Below are positions 1 to 8,151 of a DNA stretch of 64,000 nt, piece after piece. The stretch comes from an uncultured Agrobacterium sp. (GTDB lineage: Bacteria > Pseudomonadota > Alphaproteobacteria > Rhizobiales > Rhizobiaceae): NCBI GenBank assembly GCA_913777615.1, contig CAJYTK010000007.1:124001-188000 (forward strand), in the 5' to 3' direction. The notes under the pieces are model-generated. The model saw nothing but the letters and a program-made list of their open reading frames with translations, ran no database searches and was not told the origin of the DNA. Made by a program: the position numbers and the translations under genes. Each line of letters opens with the position of its first letter. The stretch's first letter is position 1.

Positions 1-357
1 GCAGATAATATTGCGTTTCACGCAAAGCTCGCGGGGCGTCACGATGCGACATGGGAGCGTGAACTGGCCGAGACTTTGGGGATCGGCACTCTACTCAACC
101 GTTACCCAGAGCAATTGTCCGGCGGTCAGCAGCAGCGTGTTGCGATCGCTCGGACGCTGGCAGCGCGCCCGGCCCTGGTTCTCGCCGATGAGCCAACGGG
201 CAACCTTGATGAGGCGACCAGCGAAATCGTCCTCGATCTGATGATATCGCTCAGCCGAAGCGCCGGCTCTGCGCTGTTGCTTGTCACTCATTCGAGCCGG
301 ATGGCCGAGAAGCTGGACCGGCGGGTGATATTACGCGGCGGAAAGATCGCCGCATGA
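1..357 (+). CDS. ABC transporter ATP-binding protein (C-terminal part, LolD/MacB-like)
   Basis: This is the 3' part of an ABC ATPase gene; the start and the Walker A motif lie before the window. The reading frame is open from base 1 and ends in TGA at 355-357. Visible motifs are the signature LSGGQQQR, Walker B (LVLADEP) followed by the D-loop TGNLD, and the H-loop histidine in LLVTHSSRMAE. The TGNLD form is typical of the LolD/MacB/FtsE group that pairs with FtsX-type permeases. The next gene is such a permease, and its ATG overlaps this stop codon in an ATGA arrangement, so the two are almost certainly translationally coupled and form one complex at the inner membrane. The substrate cannot be told from sequence. 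Confidence 0.9.
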   Translation, partial: ADNIAFHAKLAGRHDATWERELAETLGIGTLLNRYPEQLSGGQQQRVAIARTLAARPALVLADEPTGNLDEATSEIVLDLMISLSRSAGSALLLVTHSSRMAEKLDRRVILRGGKIAA

Positions 358-2762
358 TGTGGGTGGTGTTTCATGCGCTGCTCTCGCATTGGCGGCACAG
401 GCCGCTCCAGTTCGTGACATTGGTGCTCGGGATCGGCCTTGCGACAGCGCTCTGGTCCGGTGTTCAAGCGATCAATGCGGAAGCGCGGGCGAGCTATGCC
501 CGCTCCGCGTCAATCATCGAACAAAGTAGCCTCGTTCGTCTCGTTGCAAAGAATGGCGGGCTTATCGCTCCCGAAAGCTTCGCGGCATTGCGGCGGGCCG
601 GATGGAATGTCTCGCCGGTCATCGAAGGCGATTATCGGTTCAATACCGCTCGGATCAGATTGATCGGTATCGATCCTCTGAGCATGTCCGGCGGAGACGG
701 ACCGGTCAGAATTTCGAGTTCATCCGATCTGGTGGACTTCATGGGCGGTAAAGGCCTGTTGATGGTTTCGCCAGCGACGGCAGCCCGGCTCGAAGGCCAG
801 ACACGGATACCAATAAGAATTTCGCCGGATGTGCCGGACGATACCGGCTTTGTCGACATTGGGCTTGCCGACCGGCTGCTGCGCCGAGACGGGCGATTGA
901 GCCGCATCATGGTGGCTGAGACCCAGCGTCTAGACATCGCGGATGTGACAAGCGTTGCGCCAGAGCTTCACATCCAGCCAATGGGAGACCGGGCGGATAT
1001 GGCACGCCTGACGGACAGCTTTCACCTGAACCTCACCGCCTTCGGTTTTCTGGCCTTTATCGTTGGTCTCTTCATCGTTTATTCGGCGACGGGTCTCTCC
1101 TTCGAACAACGGCGGGCGAGCTTTCGCACCATTCGTGGGCTCGGTGTTTCCTTGCAGATGCTGACGGCACTGTTGCTGTTGGAAATCCTTGCTCTTGCTC
1201 TGCTCTCCGGCATGATCGGCGTTGGCTTTGGCTATGTCATCGCATCGGCACTGCTGCCAGGCGTCTCGTCCACCCTGCGTGGCCTTTATGGCGCTGCTGT
1301 ACCCGGAAGCCTTCAGTTCCGCCCGGAGTGGTGGGCGGCGGGAATGGCCATGGCGCTTGCGGGAACACTGCTTTCCTCCGCGCAGAGCCTTTGGCGTGTG
1401 CGCAATTTGCCGCTTCTAGCCTCTTCACAACCGCAAGCATGGGGGTTGTCATCCGCGCGTTCTCTGCGCATCCAGGCCTTGGCTGGCGCTCTCCTTCTCC
1501 TCGTCGCCATATTTGTCGCTTGGTGGGGGGCGGGCTTGGTCGCCGGTTTTACGGTGCTCGGTGCGTTACTACTGGGTGCTGCCTTGCTCTTGCCAGCCTT
1601 CCTGTCGAAGGCGCTGACATTGGCTCAGAATAAATCGAAGACCGCGCTGACGGTCTGGTTTTGGGCAGACACGCGTCTGCAACTGCCGGGCCTGTCGCTC
1701 GCTCTCATGGCGCTTCTCTTAGCACTTTCGGCCAATATTGGTGTTGGCACCATGGTGTCGAGCTTCAGAATGACCTTCATAGGATGGCTAGACCAGCGTC
1801 TGGTTGCGGAGCTTTACGTCACCGCTCGAGACGATAACGAAGCCGCTCGACTGAGGGCATGGTTGCCGCAGCACGCCGATGCCACCCTGCCGATCTTTGG
1901 CACAGAAGGCGAAGTCAACGGCGAGCTGGTGCAGATCTCAGGGGTTGCGGACCACTCAACCTATCGTGATCACTGGCCGTTATTGTCGCAGGAGCCTGAT
2001 GCTTGGAACGCGGTCAGCAGAGGCGACGGGGCACTGATCAACGAACAGCTTTGGCGCCGAGATCATTTAGCGCTGGGAGAGCCGTTGCGTCTTGCCGATG
2101 GCTGGACGCTCAGGATTGTCGGAGTTTATTCCGACTACGGCAATCCTCGCGGTCAGATCATGGTCGGGGCAGATGCCCTGACACAGCATTACCCGCAAGC
2201 GTCCCGGCTGAAATACGGAATACGTGTCGATCCCTCTTTGGCCCAGGGACTCAAGAAAAAAATGGTCGACGAGCTCGGCTTACTGGAAGGCAATATCCTC
2301 GATCAGGCGGCCATCAAACGCCAGTCGCTCGACATATTCGAACAGACCTTCACCGTGACGGGCGCCCTCAATATATTGACACTGGGTGTGGCAGGCTTTG
2401 CCATGTTCGCCAGCCTTCTGACGCTTTCCGGCGCAAGGCTCTCTCAATTGGCACCAATCTGGGCGATGGGGATCAGACGGCGTGACCTTGCGTATTTCGA
2501 GGCGTGGCGAACGCTCGCCCTGTGGTGCATCACTTTCGTTGCCGCCATTCCGGTCGGGCTTGCGCTGGCTTGGGTGCTGCTTTCCGTTGTCAATGTCGAA
2601 GCATTCGGCTGGAAACTTCCCATGATGATCTTCCCGCTGGATTGGTTGCGTCTTGGTGCCATCGCGCTCGTGGCGGCGCTTCTATCGGTTTTGCTGCCCG
2701 TTCGTCGGCTAGCTTCAATCGATCCAGCCGATCTTCTCAGGGTGTTTGCCAATGAGCGTTAA
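354..2762 (+). CDS. FtsX-family ABC transporter permease, 802 aa
   Basis: This is a large inner-membrane permease. One hydrophobic segment lies near the N-terminus (around residues 20-40), followed by a periplasmic stretch of about 190 residues, a first group of membrane helices (about 220-380), two further hydrophobic stretches (about 385-435 and 450-475), a second periplasmic domain, and a last group of three helices ending in RRLASIDPADLLR. The duplicated FtsX plan and the closing 'R-x-x-x-xDPxxxLR' are typical of DUF214/FtsX permeases that work with LolD-like ATPases on lipids, lipoproteins or envelope substrates. The start ATG at 354 overlaps the stop of the ATPase gene. The end overlaps the next gene by 11 bases. 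The family is sure; the substrate is unknown, though the AttH-like neighbour suggests an envelope function. Confidence 0.9.
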   Translation: MMWVVFHALLSHWRHRPLQFVTLVLGIGLATALWSGVQAINAEARASYARSASIIEQSSLVRLVAKNGGLIAPESFAALRRAGWNVSPVIEGDYRFNTARIRLIGIDPLSMSGGDGPVRISSSSDLVDFMGGKGLLMVSPATAARLEGQTRIPIRISPDVPDDTGFVDIGLADRLLRRDGRLSRIMVAETQRLDIADVTSVAPELHIQPMGDRADMARLTDSFHLNLTAFGFLAFIVGLFIVYSATGLSFEQRRASFRTIRGLGVSLQMLTALLLLEILALALLSGMIGVGFGYVIASALLPGVSSTLRGLYGAAVPGSLQFRPEWWAAGMAMALAGTLLSSAQSLWRVRNLPLLASSQPQAWGLSSARSLRIQALAGALLLLVAIFVAWWGAGLVAGFTVLGALLLGAALLLPAFLSKALTLAQNKSKTALTVWFWADTRLQLPGLSLALMALLLALSANIGVGTMVSSFRMTFIGWLDQRLVAELYVTARDDNEAARLRAWLPQHADATLPIFGTEGEVNGELVQISGVADHSTYRDHWPLLSQEPDAWNAVSRGDGALINEQLWRRDHLALGEPLRLADGWTLRIVGVYSDYGNPRGQIMVGADALTQHYPQASRLKYGIRVDPSLAQGLKKKMVDELGLLEGNILDQAAIKRQSLDIFEQTFTVTGALNILTLGVAGFAMFASLLTLSGARLSQLAPIWAMGIRRRDLAYFEAWRTLALWCITFVAAIPVGLALAWVLLSVVNVEAFGWKLPMMIFPLDWLRLGAIALVAALLSVLLPVRRLASIDPADLLRVFANER

Positions 2763-3816
2763 ACTGTTCCTATATACGCTTTCTCTGGGCCTTGCGCTTT
2801 GGCAGCCGGTGGCTGCGCAAGGCTTTGCCGGTCTCGGTTCGGAGGCTCAAGGCTTCGCTATTCCACAGCGTGGTGTCGCACTAACATTTCCCAAGGATCA
2901 CGGCGCTCATGCGGATTATCGCATTGAATGGTGGTACGTCACCGCCAATCTGACGACGGAGGATGGTCAAGCCCTCGGTGCGCAATGGACACTCTTTCGG
3001 TCAGCGCTGGCACCCAACGACACACAAGGCTGGTCCAGTCCGCAAATATGGATTGGACATGCTGCCATCACCACGCGCGAAACTCATGTCGTCGCCGAGC
3101 GTTTTGCGCGTGGAGGCGTCGGTCAAGCGGGCGTTACTGCCATGCCGTTCGATGCCTGGATCGACGACTGGCAGATGAGGGGGGAACCCGCAGTCTCTGA
3201 AGACACACTGGACGATCTGACCCTCAATGCAAATGGCGCTGATTTTTCCTATCAATTGAAACTGGACGCCGAAGGGCCTCTCGCGCTACAGGGTGACCAG
3301 GGTTTTTCGATCAAATCGCTGGCGGGACAGGCCAGCTATTACTACTCGCAGCCTTTCTATCACGTCACAGGCAGCGTTGTGCTGAATGGAAAATCCGTGA
3401 AGGTTAACGGGCGCGCGTGGCTCGACAGGGAATGGTCGTCCCAGCCCCTCGCATCCGATCAGATGGGGTGGGACTGGTTCTCGCTCCACCTTGCAAATGG
3501 CGACAAGGTTATGGCGTTTCGGCTGCGGGACACAAAGGGCGGCTACACCTCCGCCAACTGGATTTCTGCTGACGGCCAGACCACGCCGCTTGCCTCGCAG
3601 GACGTCGTTCTGGAGCCATTGCGTATGGCAAAGGTCAACGGTCGGAATATTCCCGTCGAATGGCGGGTGAGAATTCCCGTTAAAGGTCTCGACATTACAA
3701 CACGTCCCCTCAATGACCAGTCGTGGATGGCTGTTTCCACGCCCTACTGGGAGGGTCCGATTTCCTTTACGGGCAGTAGCGGCGGTGTGGGCTACCTGGA
3801 AATGACCGGCTATTGA
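2752..3816 (+). CDS. AttH/CrtC-like secreted lipocalin-fold protein, 354 aa
   Basis: I place the start at ATG 2752 (MSVKLFLYTLSLGL), which gives a clean signal peptide with cleavage after AAQ near residue 23; a TTG at 2746 is also in frame. The mature protein carries the family hallmarks EWWYVTANL (about residues 60-68) and DREWSSQPL...GWDWFSLHL (about 225-245). These are shared by COG5621 'predicted secreted hydrolases', the Agrobacterium attachment protein AttH, and carotenoid 1,2-hydratase CrtC; the fold is a tandem lipocalin-like beta barrel. There are no carotenoid genes nearby, so CrtC activity is unlikely. Its start lies within the end of the permease gene, as in att-type ABC clusters, so I infer a periplasmic partner of the transporter. 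The true ligand or reaction is unknown. Confidence 0.8.
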   Translation: MSVKLFLYTLSLGLALWQPVAAQGFAGLGSEAQGFAIPQRGVALTFPKDHGAHADYRIEWWYVTANLTTEDGQALGAQWTLFRSALAPNDTQGWSSPQIWIGHAAITTRETHVVAERFARGGVGQAGVTAMPFDAWIDDWQMRGEPAVSEDTLDDLTLNANGADFSYQLKLDAEGPLALQGDQGFSIKSLAGQASYYYSQPFYHVTGSVVLNGKSVKVNGRAWLDREWSSQPLASDQMGWDWFSLHLANGDKVMAFRLRDTKGGYTSANWISADGQTTPLASQDVVLEPLRMAKVNGRNIPVEWRVRIPVKGLDITTRPLNDQSWMAVSTPYWEGPISFTGSSGGVGYLEMTGY

Positions 3817-3902
3817 ACATGACCGCCAAGAGCCATATGTTGACGCCAACAGATGATTGATGTGGCAGGGGCGGTTGTCGCGATGGCGACAACTGAAAAT
3901 GA

Positions 3903-5144
3903 TTGAAAGCAGACAACCCCGCGACCAAGCTCTTTTCGGCCACCGGTCTTTACAGCAATATCCATCGAGCAACGTTCGACTATTTCTGCTCTGGCGCGCA
4001 TCAGACGACGGGCTTGCCCTTCGACAGGTTGACGGCTGAGGGAAAGCCGATCAACGATATTGTGTCGATATCGGGCGTTGGCTTTGGCCTCATGGCTGTC
4101 CTCGTCGGTGCCGAACAGGGCTGGCTCAGTAGAGAACAAGCCCTTGAGCGGGCCTCGCTCATGGTCCGGTTGCTGTCTTCGGTCGAGCGTTTTCACGGTG
4201 CGTTGCCCCATTTCATTCATGCGCAAACGCTTGAGATTCTGCCTTTCGGCCGCAGAGACGATGGGGCCGATCTGGTGGAAACCACACTGTTTCTCCAGGG
4301 TCTGATCTGCGCAAGGGAGTATTTTGCGACTGACATTGCAGCGGAAGTGGATTTTAGAGCCTTGGCTGAACCGTTCGTTCAGGGCGTGGAATGGTCATGG
4401 TTCACGCGCAGAAAGCCCGGGCCACTCTACTGGCACTGGAGCCCGAACCACCACTGGGCACGCAATGTTCCGATTACCGGGTGGAACGAAGCACTGGTGA
4501 CGTACGTCCTCGCGGCGGGATCGGAAAAACATGCGATCAAGCCGGAGAGCTACCATGACGGATGGGCGCGTAGCGGCGAAATGGTCAATGGCAATAGTTA
4601 TCTTGGGACGGTGCTGCCGTTGGGGGAGCCATTCGGCGGACCACTTTTCCTGTCGCAATATTCCTTCTGTGGGCTCAATCCTTTCGAGCTTCGCGATCGA
4701 TATTGCGATTATCGCCAACAGGTGATCGCGCATGCTCGGATCAATCATGATTACTGCAAGGCACAGTTCGGCAGCGAGGCGCCGTGGGGCATGAGTGCTT
4801 GTGACGGCCCGAAAGGATATCGTGCCTTCTCGCCGACGGTGGATGGCGGTGTCATCGCTCCGACCGCCGCCCTTTCCAGTTTTGCTTATCTGCCGGATGA
4901 AGCGGAAGACGCGCTGAATAGCTTTGCCTCCCACCAGTCCGGTGCGCTGATCGGCAAGTTCGGATTCATCGACGCATTTTCGCCTGTCACCGGCTGGGCG
5001 GCACGAACTCATCTGGCCACAAATCAGGGCCCGATCGTCGCGATGATGGAGAATCATCGCACTGGCCTTCTCTGGCGATTGTTCATGCAGGCGCCGGAGG
5101 TGCAGCGCGGGCTGGACAGGCTTGGTTTCGAGCAAGCAGCGTAA
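3903..5144 (+). CDS. Putative glycoamylase-family protein (PF10091 / COG5368), 413 aa
   Basis: The protein matches the 'putative glucoamylase' family found alone and in the C-terminal part of cyclic beta-glucan synthases. Key conserved pieces are RATFDYF near the N-terminus, HWSPNHHWARN followed by GWNEALVTYVLAAGS (about residues 178-205), WGMSACDGPKGY (about 295-307), IAPTAALSSFAYLP, and NQGPIVAMMENHRTGLLWR near the C-terminus. These line an alpha/alpha-toroid glycosidase or phosphorylase-like cleft. No signal peptide is seen, so it looks cytoplasmic. The only in-frame start is TTG at 3903, directly after an in-frame TGA; an ATG at 3899 is in another frame. The protein begins just before the conserved domain, so it looks complete. 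It lies 86 bases after the attH-like gene, on the same strand. The actual activity is unproven for most members. Confidence 0.75.
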   Translation: MKADNPATKLFSATGLYSNIHRATFDYFCSGAHQTTGLPFDRLTAEGKPINDIVSISGVGFGLMAVLVGAEQGWLSREQALERASLMVRLLSSVERFHGALPHFIHAQTLEILPFGRRDDGADLVETTLFLQGLICAREYFATDIAAEVDFRALAEPFVQGVEWSWFTRRKPGPLYWHWSPNHHWARNVPITGWNEALVTYVLAAGSEKHAIKPESYHDGWARSGEMVNGNSYLGTVLPLGEPFGGPLFLSQYSFCGLNPFELRDRYCDYRQQVIAHARINHDYCKAQFGSEAPWGMSACDGPKGYRAFSPTVDGGVIAPTAALSSFAYLPDEAEDALNSFASHQSGALIGKFGFIDAFSPVTGWAARTHLATNQGPIVAMMENHRTGLLWRLFMQAPEVQRGLDRLGFEQAA

Positions 5145-5164
5145 AAGTCACATCGTGCTCGATC

Positions 5165-5914
5165 TCAGTCTTCGATAAAGACGTCCATTCCGACCTGTAG
5201 AATGCCGGGATCGATCACGTCGCAATAGACGCCTAGGCAGCGGTGATTTGTCCGCAGGATCGTTCGTAGAACCTCTGGTTGCTCGGGTAGATCAGGCTGA
5301 GGGATCAGCGTCACGCCACAGCGCTTGGTTCTCTCGATGACGATGGCGCGGACGCTACCGATATGGAGGATTGCGCCAATCCAACCGTCTTCCGGAAAAT
5401 CGTCGGTCAGAGCTGTATCGAGAAGAAGTGATGGCCTGAAGCGCCGGCGATCTGCCTCCTGCGTAACCAGTCTGCCCTCGATCTGCCTCACAGACGAAGA
5501 GCTGAGAAGATGCAAAGGGCTCGCCTTATACGCTCTCCCGATGACAGGGAGCCTCGGCGATATCTCTTCGGCCACATCTGGATACTTGCCGAGCGATACG
5601 CCAAACCCGAAATGAGCCGACAGTCGCTCGACAATATGACGGTCTTCGATGGAGAGTTCCTGGTCGTCGGGGAAGCGGATCAGTGTTTCACCAGTCTCCC
5701 CAACGCGGCTGCCGAGTAAGAGTGCCGGGCGCCAGCGCGGATCTTTCTCCGGCGTGGCGATAGCGCCAGTTTCCGTCTCGAAAAGGCCGAAGCGTCGATC
5801 GCCTTCAAGGCCGCGTTCGTCAATTGAAAGTGCATTGCACATTTCGCCCCCGGTCGAGCTGACCGGGTAGCGCCAAAGTTCCTGAATGTGGCCAACTTTG
5901 TTCATATGGGACAT
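5165..5914 (-). CDS. MOSC domain protein (YcbX/mARC-like), 249 aa
   Basis: The N-terminus (GHIQELWRYPVSSTGGE, then GLEGDRRFGLFE) is the MOSC N-terminal beta-barrel domain; a MOSC domain follows, with the conserved RCGVTLIP segment near residue 200 and a closing VGMDVFIED. Such proteins bind the molybdenum cofactor and, in characterised cases (mARC, YcbX), reduce N-hydroxylated compounds with electrons from a partner. Unlike E. coli YcbX, this protein has no fused ferredoxin domain. It follows the flavoprotein gene on the same strand after only 11 bases, so the two are probably co-transcribed. The stop converges with the glycoamylase gene 20 bases away, with no clear terminator between them. 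The family is confident; substrate and partner are inferred. Confidence 0.85.
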   Translation of the reverse strand: MSHMNKVGHIQELWRYPVSSTGGEMCNALSIDERGLEGDRRFGLFETETGAIATPEKDPRWRPALLLGSRVGETGETLIRFPDDQELSIEDRHIVERLSAHFGFGVSLGKYPDVAEEISPRLPVIGRAYKASPLHLLSSSSVRQIEGRLVTQEADRRRFRPSLLLDTALTDDFPEDGWIGAILHIGSVRAIVIERTKRCGVTLIPQPDLPEQPEVLRTILRTNHRCLGVYCDVIDPGILQVGMDVFIED

Positions 5915-5925
5915 TCCGACGATGA

Positions 5926-7605
5926 TTACGCCGTAAGACGCTCATGAAAGTCGGCTCTTGCCATATCCGCGATGATGGACGCTGCTACGGCCTCACCGAT
6001 CTCCGCTGCGCTGGTAATACCCTGGATAAAAGGGTGTTTGTGCAACAGATAAGGTATGGCGGCGCAATAGAGTGCGGTTTGAAGGGCGCCTCCTGAAATG
6101 ACGCGGTAATCCTCATCGACATCGATGCCTCCAAGATACTCGACTTCGCCCACGTGATCCTCTGGCAGTATGCTCAACTCCCGCAGGGTGGGTGCCTCGC
6201 GCACGACATTTGCATTCACCAGGCTTGGAAAAGGAATATCCTTGGCAGAATGAGCGCTCTGGCCTGTCGCATCGATAAAGGTATCGAATTCTAGTCTCTC
6301 GGATTCTGTTTTGACCGTCGCGCCCCTTTTGCCCGGCGCCGTTTCGATCTCGTAGTCGTTTCCAAGCTTCTGAATCGATAGGACTCCCGCATTGTGAAGC
6401 GCCAGAAGGCGCTGGATGGAAAGGTGGGGAACAGTCGCATATTCGTCGATGAAGATGCTTTTGAAGGATTTTCCGAAACGTCGGAAATCGTTCAAGTCGA
6501 GATGCGGGACAATCCTGGCAATGATCTCGTGGGTGGTCATGATGGCGTTGCGCCACGGCACGGTAACCTTTTGGATCATATTGCTTTGTGCTTCTGCCAG
6601 ATTGCGTGCGGCCCAGGCGAAGGCATCGATGCCGGATCGCTGGGCATAATAGGCCTCGGCAAAACTGTCTGCATCGAGATCCGACAAGCCAATCTTCATG
6701 GCATATTCCGGATCGCGAAGCGCGAGCTCCTGGCTAAAAAGCGTAAAAGTCGCGTCGAGAAGACCGCTGGAACCCTTCGCGATCAATGCATCCACCGCTT
6801 CTTCCGTGCAGATTGTGGGCGTCTCGTAGGGGATTGGGAAATAAAAATCGGCTTCCGGCAAAAGCCCTTTTCGCGACATCATCGTGGCGTGGAAGTCACC
6901 TGAACCGGCTGCAGGCTTGTAGATCAGGGCGCCCGCTTCATCGTATAAGAACGAGCCGTGTGCTGTCGATACCGTCATCAGCGCATCGATAGCGCTAAGA
7001 GACGTTCCGAGAATTCCAAGCGAGCCGCTGGGTATGCCTTCCAAGGCTGAAGCGGGCCAAGGCGAGACGAAGTAGCCTGGCTTCGTTTCGGTCGTCTCGG
7101 GCCAGTCATGCCCGGTAGCGATCACGACATAGCTGAACGAACTGCCGAGATCCTCTCCTTGCCCGGTCTTTACCTGTATGGCCGTCTCACCGACGACGAT
7201 ATCGGTGACGCGGTGGGCGGGTTTTACCAGCACGGCGTGTCCCTTTTCCTTTGCTACCGTCAAGAGGAACCGGAACTGCGTATGTAAATAATCGCCCAAG
7301 ACAACGCGGGGGTAGAACTGCCGCTCGTCTATTTCACTTTTGACGATGCCGAAGCGCTGGAGATAGGCATCAGGCTGCTTCGCCAGCCAGTCCATCAAAG
7401 TCTGACCGATGAAAGGAATTTCGATGCTGGGAATGTTGCAGAGCATTACCGGATCGTTGATGCTTGGCAGATAGGGAGTCCCTTTGCCCGCCTCGCTCTC
7501 GGCTTCGTAGATGGTAATATCGAGAGGCGTAGGTGACGCGATCAGGTTCTTCAGCGTGTAAATGCCGGTCGGACCCGATCCGATGATACAGATTCTGTTC
7601 TTCAC
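5926..7605 (-). CDS. FAD/NAD(P)-binding oxidoreductase (COG4529 type), 559 aa
   Basis: The N-terminal Rossmann motif GSGPTGIYTLKNL (about residues 9-21) with an acidic residue after the second beta strand (TIYEAES) indicates FAD binding. The text CNIPSIEIP and the large size match the FAD-NAD(P)-binding family PF13454 (COG4529). A second dinucleotide site is suggested by ILGTSLSAIDAL near residue 200. A late FIDATGQSAHS segment is the usual family ATG motif. It has no signal peptide, so it should be cytoplasmic. It is the first gene of a two-gene leftward unit with the MOSC gene, diverging from the DUF2171 gene. I infer, but cannot show, that it might pass electrons to the MOSC protein. No characterised function exists for most members. 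Confidence 0.8.
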   Translation of the reverse strand: MKNRICIIGSGPTGIYTLKNLIASPTPLDITIYEAESEAGKGTPYLPSINDPVMLCNIPSIEIPFIGQTLMDWLAKQPDAYLQRFGIVKSEIDERQFYPRVVLGDYLHTQFRFLLTVAKEKGHAVLVKPAHRVTDIVVGETAIQVKTGQGEDLGSSFSYVVIATGHDWPETTETKPGYFVSPWPASALEGIPSGSLGILGTSLSAIDALMTVSTAHGSFLYDEAGALIYKPAAGSGDFHATMMSRKGLLPEADFYFPIPYETPTICTEEAVDALIAKGSSGLLDATFTLFSQELALRDPEYAMKIGLSDLDADSFAEAYYAQRSGIDAFAWAARNLAEAQSNMIQKVTVPWRNAIMTTHEIIARIVPHLDLNDFRRFGKSFKSIFIDEYATVPHLSIQRLLALHNAGVLSIQKLGNDYEIETAPGKRGATVKTESERLEFDTFIDATGQSAHSAKDIPFPSLVNANVVREAPTLRELSILPEDHVGEVEYLGGIDVDEDYRVISGGALQTALYCAAIPYLLHKHPFIQGITSAAEIGEAVAASIIADMARADFHERLTA

Positions 7606-7777
7606 GTAAGTTTCGCCGATTCAAAATGGTGATGCCGATCATGTTAAAGAACAGGATCAGTAAGTTGTTCCGTCGATCTTTCGGAGCGTCCGGTAACGGA
7701 CGTTGTTTGTATCGTGCTGGACTGCTTCTTGGACGCGCAGGGGGAGGTTCGGAAGAGCCGAACAGTGGATTTTTGTC

Positions 7778-7802
7778 GGAACGAAATAGCGCCCGGCTCA
7801 TT
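7778..7802 (+). promoter_or_regulatory. Candidate general-stress (EcfG/RpoE2-type) promoter of the DUF2171 gene
   Basis: GGAAC at 7778-7782 is followed after 16 bases by CATT at 7799-7802. The rhizobial EcfG/RpoE2 consensus is GGAAC-N16/17-CGTT, so the -35 is perfect and the -10 has one mismatch. The predicted transcript would have a leader of about 33 bases and a strong AGGAGG ribosome site before ATG 7842. Confidence 0.45.
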
Positions 7803-7841
7803 TTCTGAGCGTCAACGAATACCGACAGGAGGAAATATCCA

Positions 7842-8075
7842 ATGATCTCTGCAGACAACATTCGCGAGCATATGGAAGTCAAGGCAGCCGATGGCAGCCA
7901 CGTGGGAACCGTCGATCACCTCGAAGGTCAGAGCCGCATCAAGCTGACGAAAAACGATGCCGACGACGGCAAGCACCACCTGATCCCGCTGGACTGGGTC
8001 GATCACGTCGATTCCCATGTGCATCTCAGCAAGTCGGCTTCCGACGTGCGTGAGAACTGGGAAACGCTCAACTGA
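7842..8075 (+). CDS. DUF2171 domain protein, 77 aa
   Basis: This is a small acidic soluble protein beginning MISADNIREHMEVKAADG and containing VGTVDHLEG and LIPLDWVDHVD, the hallmarks of DUF2171, a PRC-barrel-like family common in alphaproteobacteria. The function is unknown; members often belong to stress regulons, which agrees with the promoter proposed upstream. It is preceded by a very good ribosome site (AGGAGG about 7 bases before the ATG) and followed within 20 bases by a strong terminator, so it is transcribed alone. It diverges from the flavoprotein gene, with about 236 bases between the two starts. Confidence 0.85.
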   Translation: MISADNIREHMEVKAADGSHVGTVDHLEGQSRIKLTKNDADDGKHHLIPLDWVDHVDSHVHLSKSASDVRENWETLN

Positions 8076-8094
8076 GCAACCAGCCCTGTGCGTG

Positions 8095-8124
8095 AAAAAA
8101 TGCGGCTATTGAGCCGCATTTTTT
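8095..8124. terminator. Rho-independent terminator (bidirectional)
   Basis: A hairpin has the arm AAAAAATGCGGCT (8095-8107), the loop ATTG and a perfectly matching arm ending in a run of T. A-run and T-run flank the GC stem, so it can end both the DUF2171 transcript and the leftward ABC-F transcript, which converge here. Confidence 0.9.
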
Positions 8125-8151
8125 TTGCCTATCATCTCGGACGACGGCTTT

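Noticed and set aside
2746-2751. TTG at 2746 as start of the AttH-like gene
   Set aside because: ATG at 2752 gives a cleaner signal peptide and is a better start codon.
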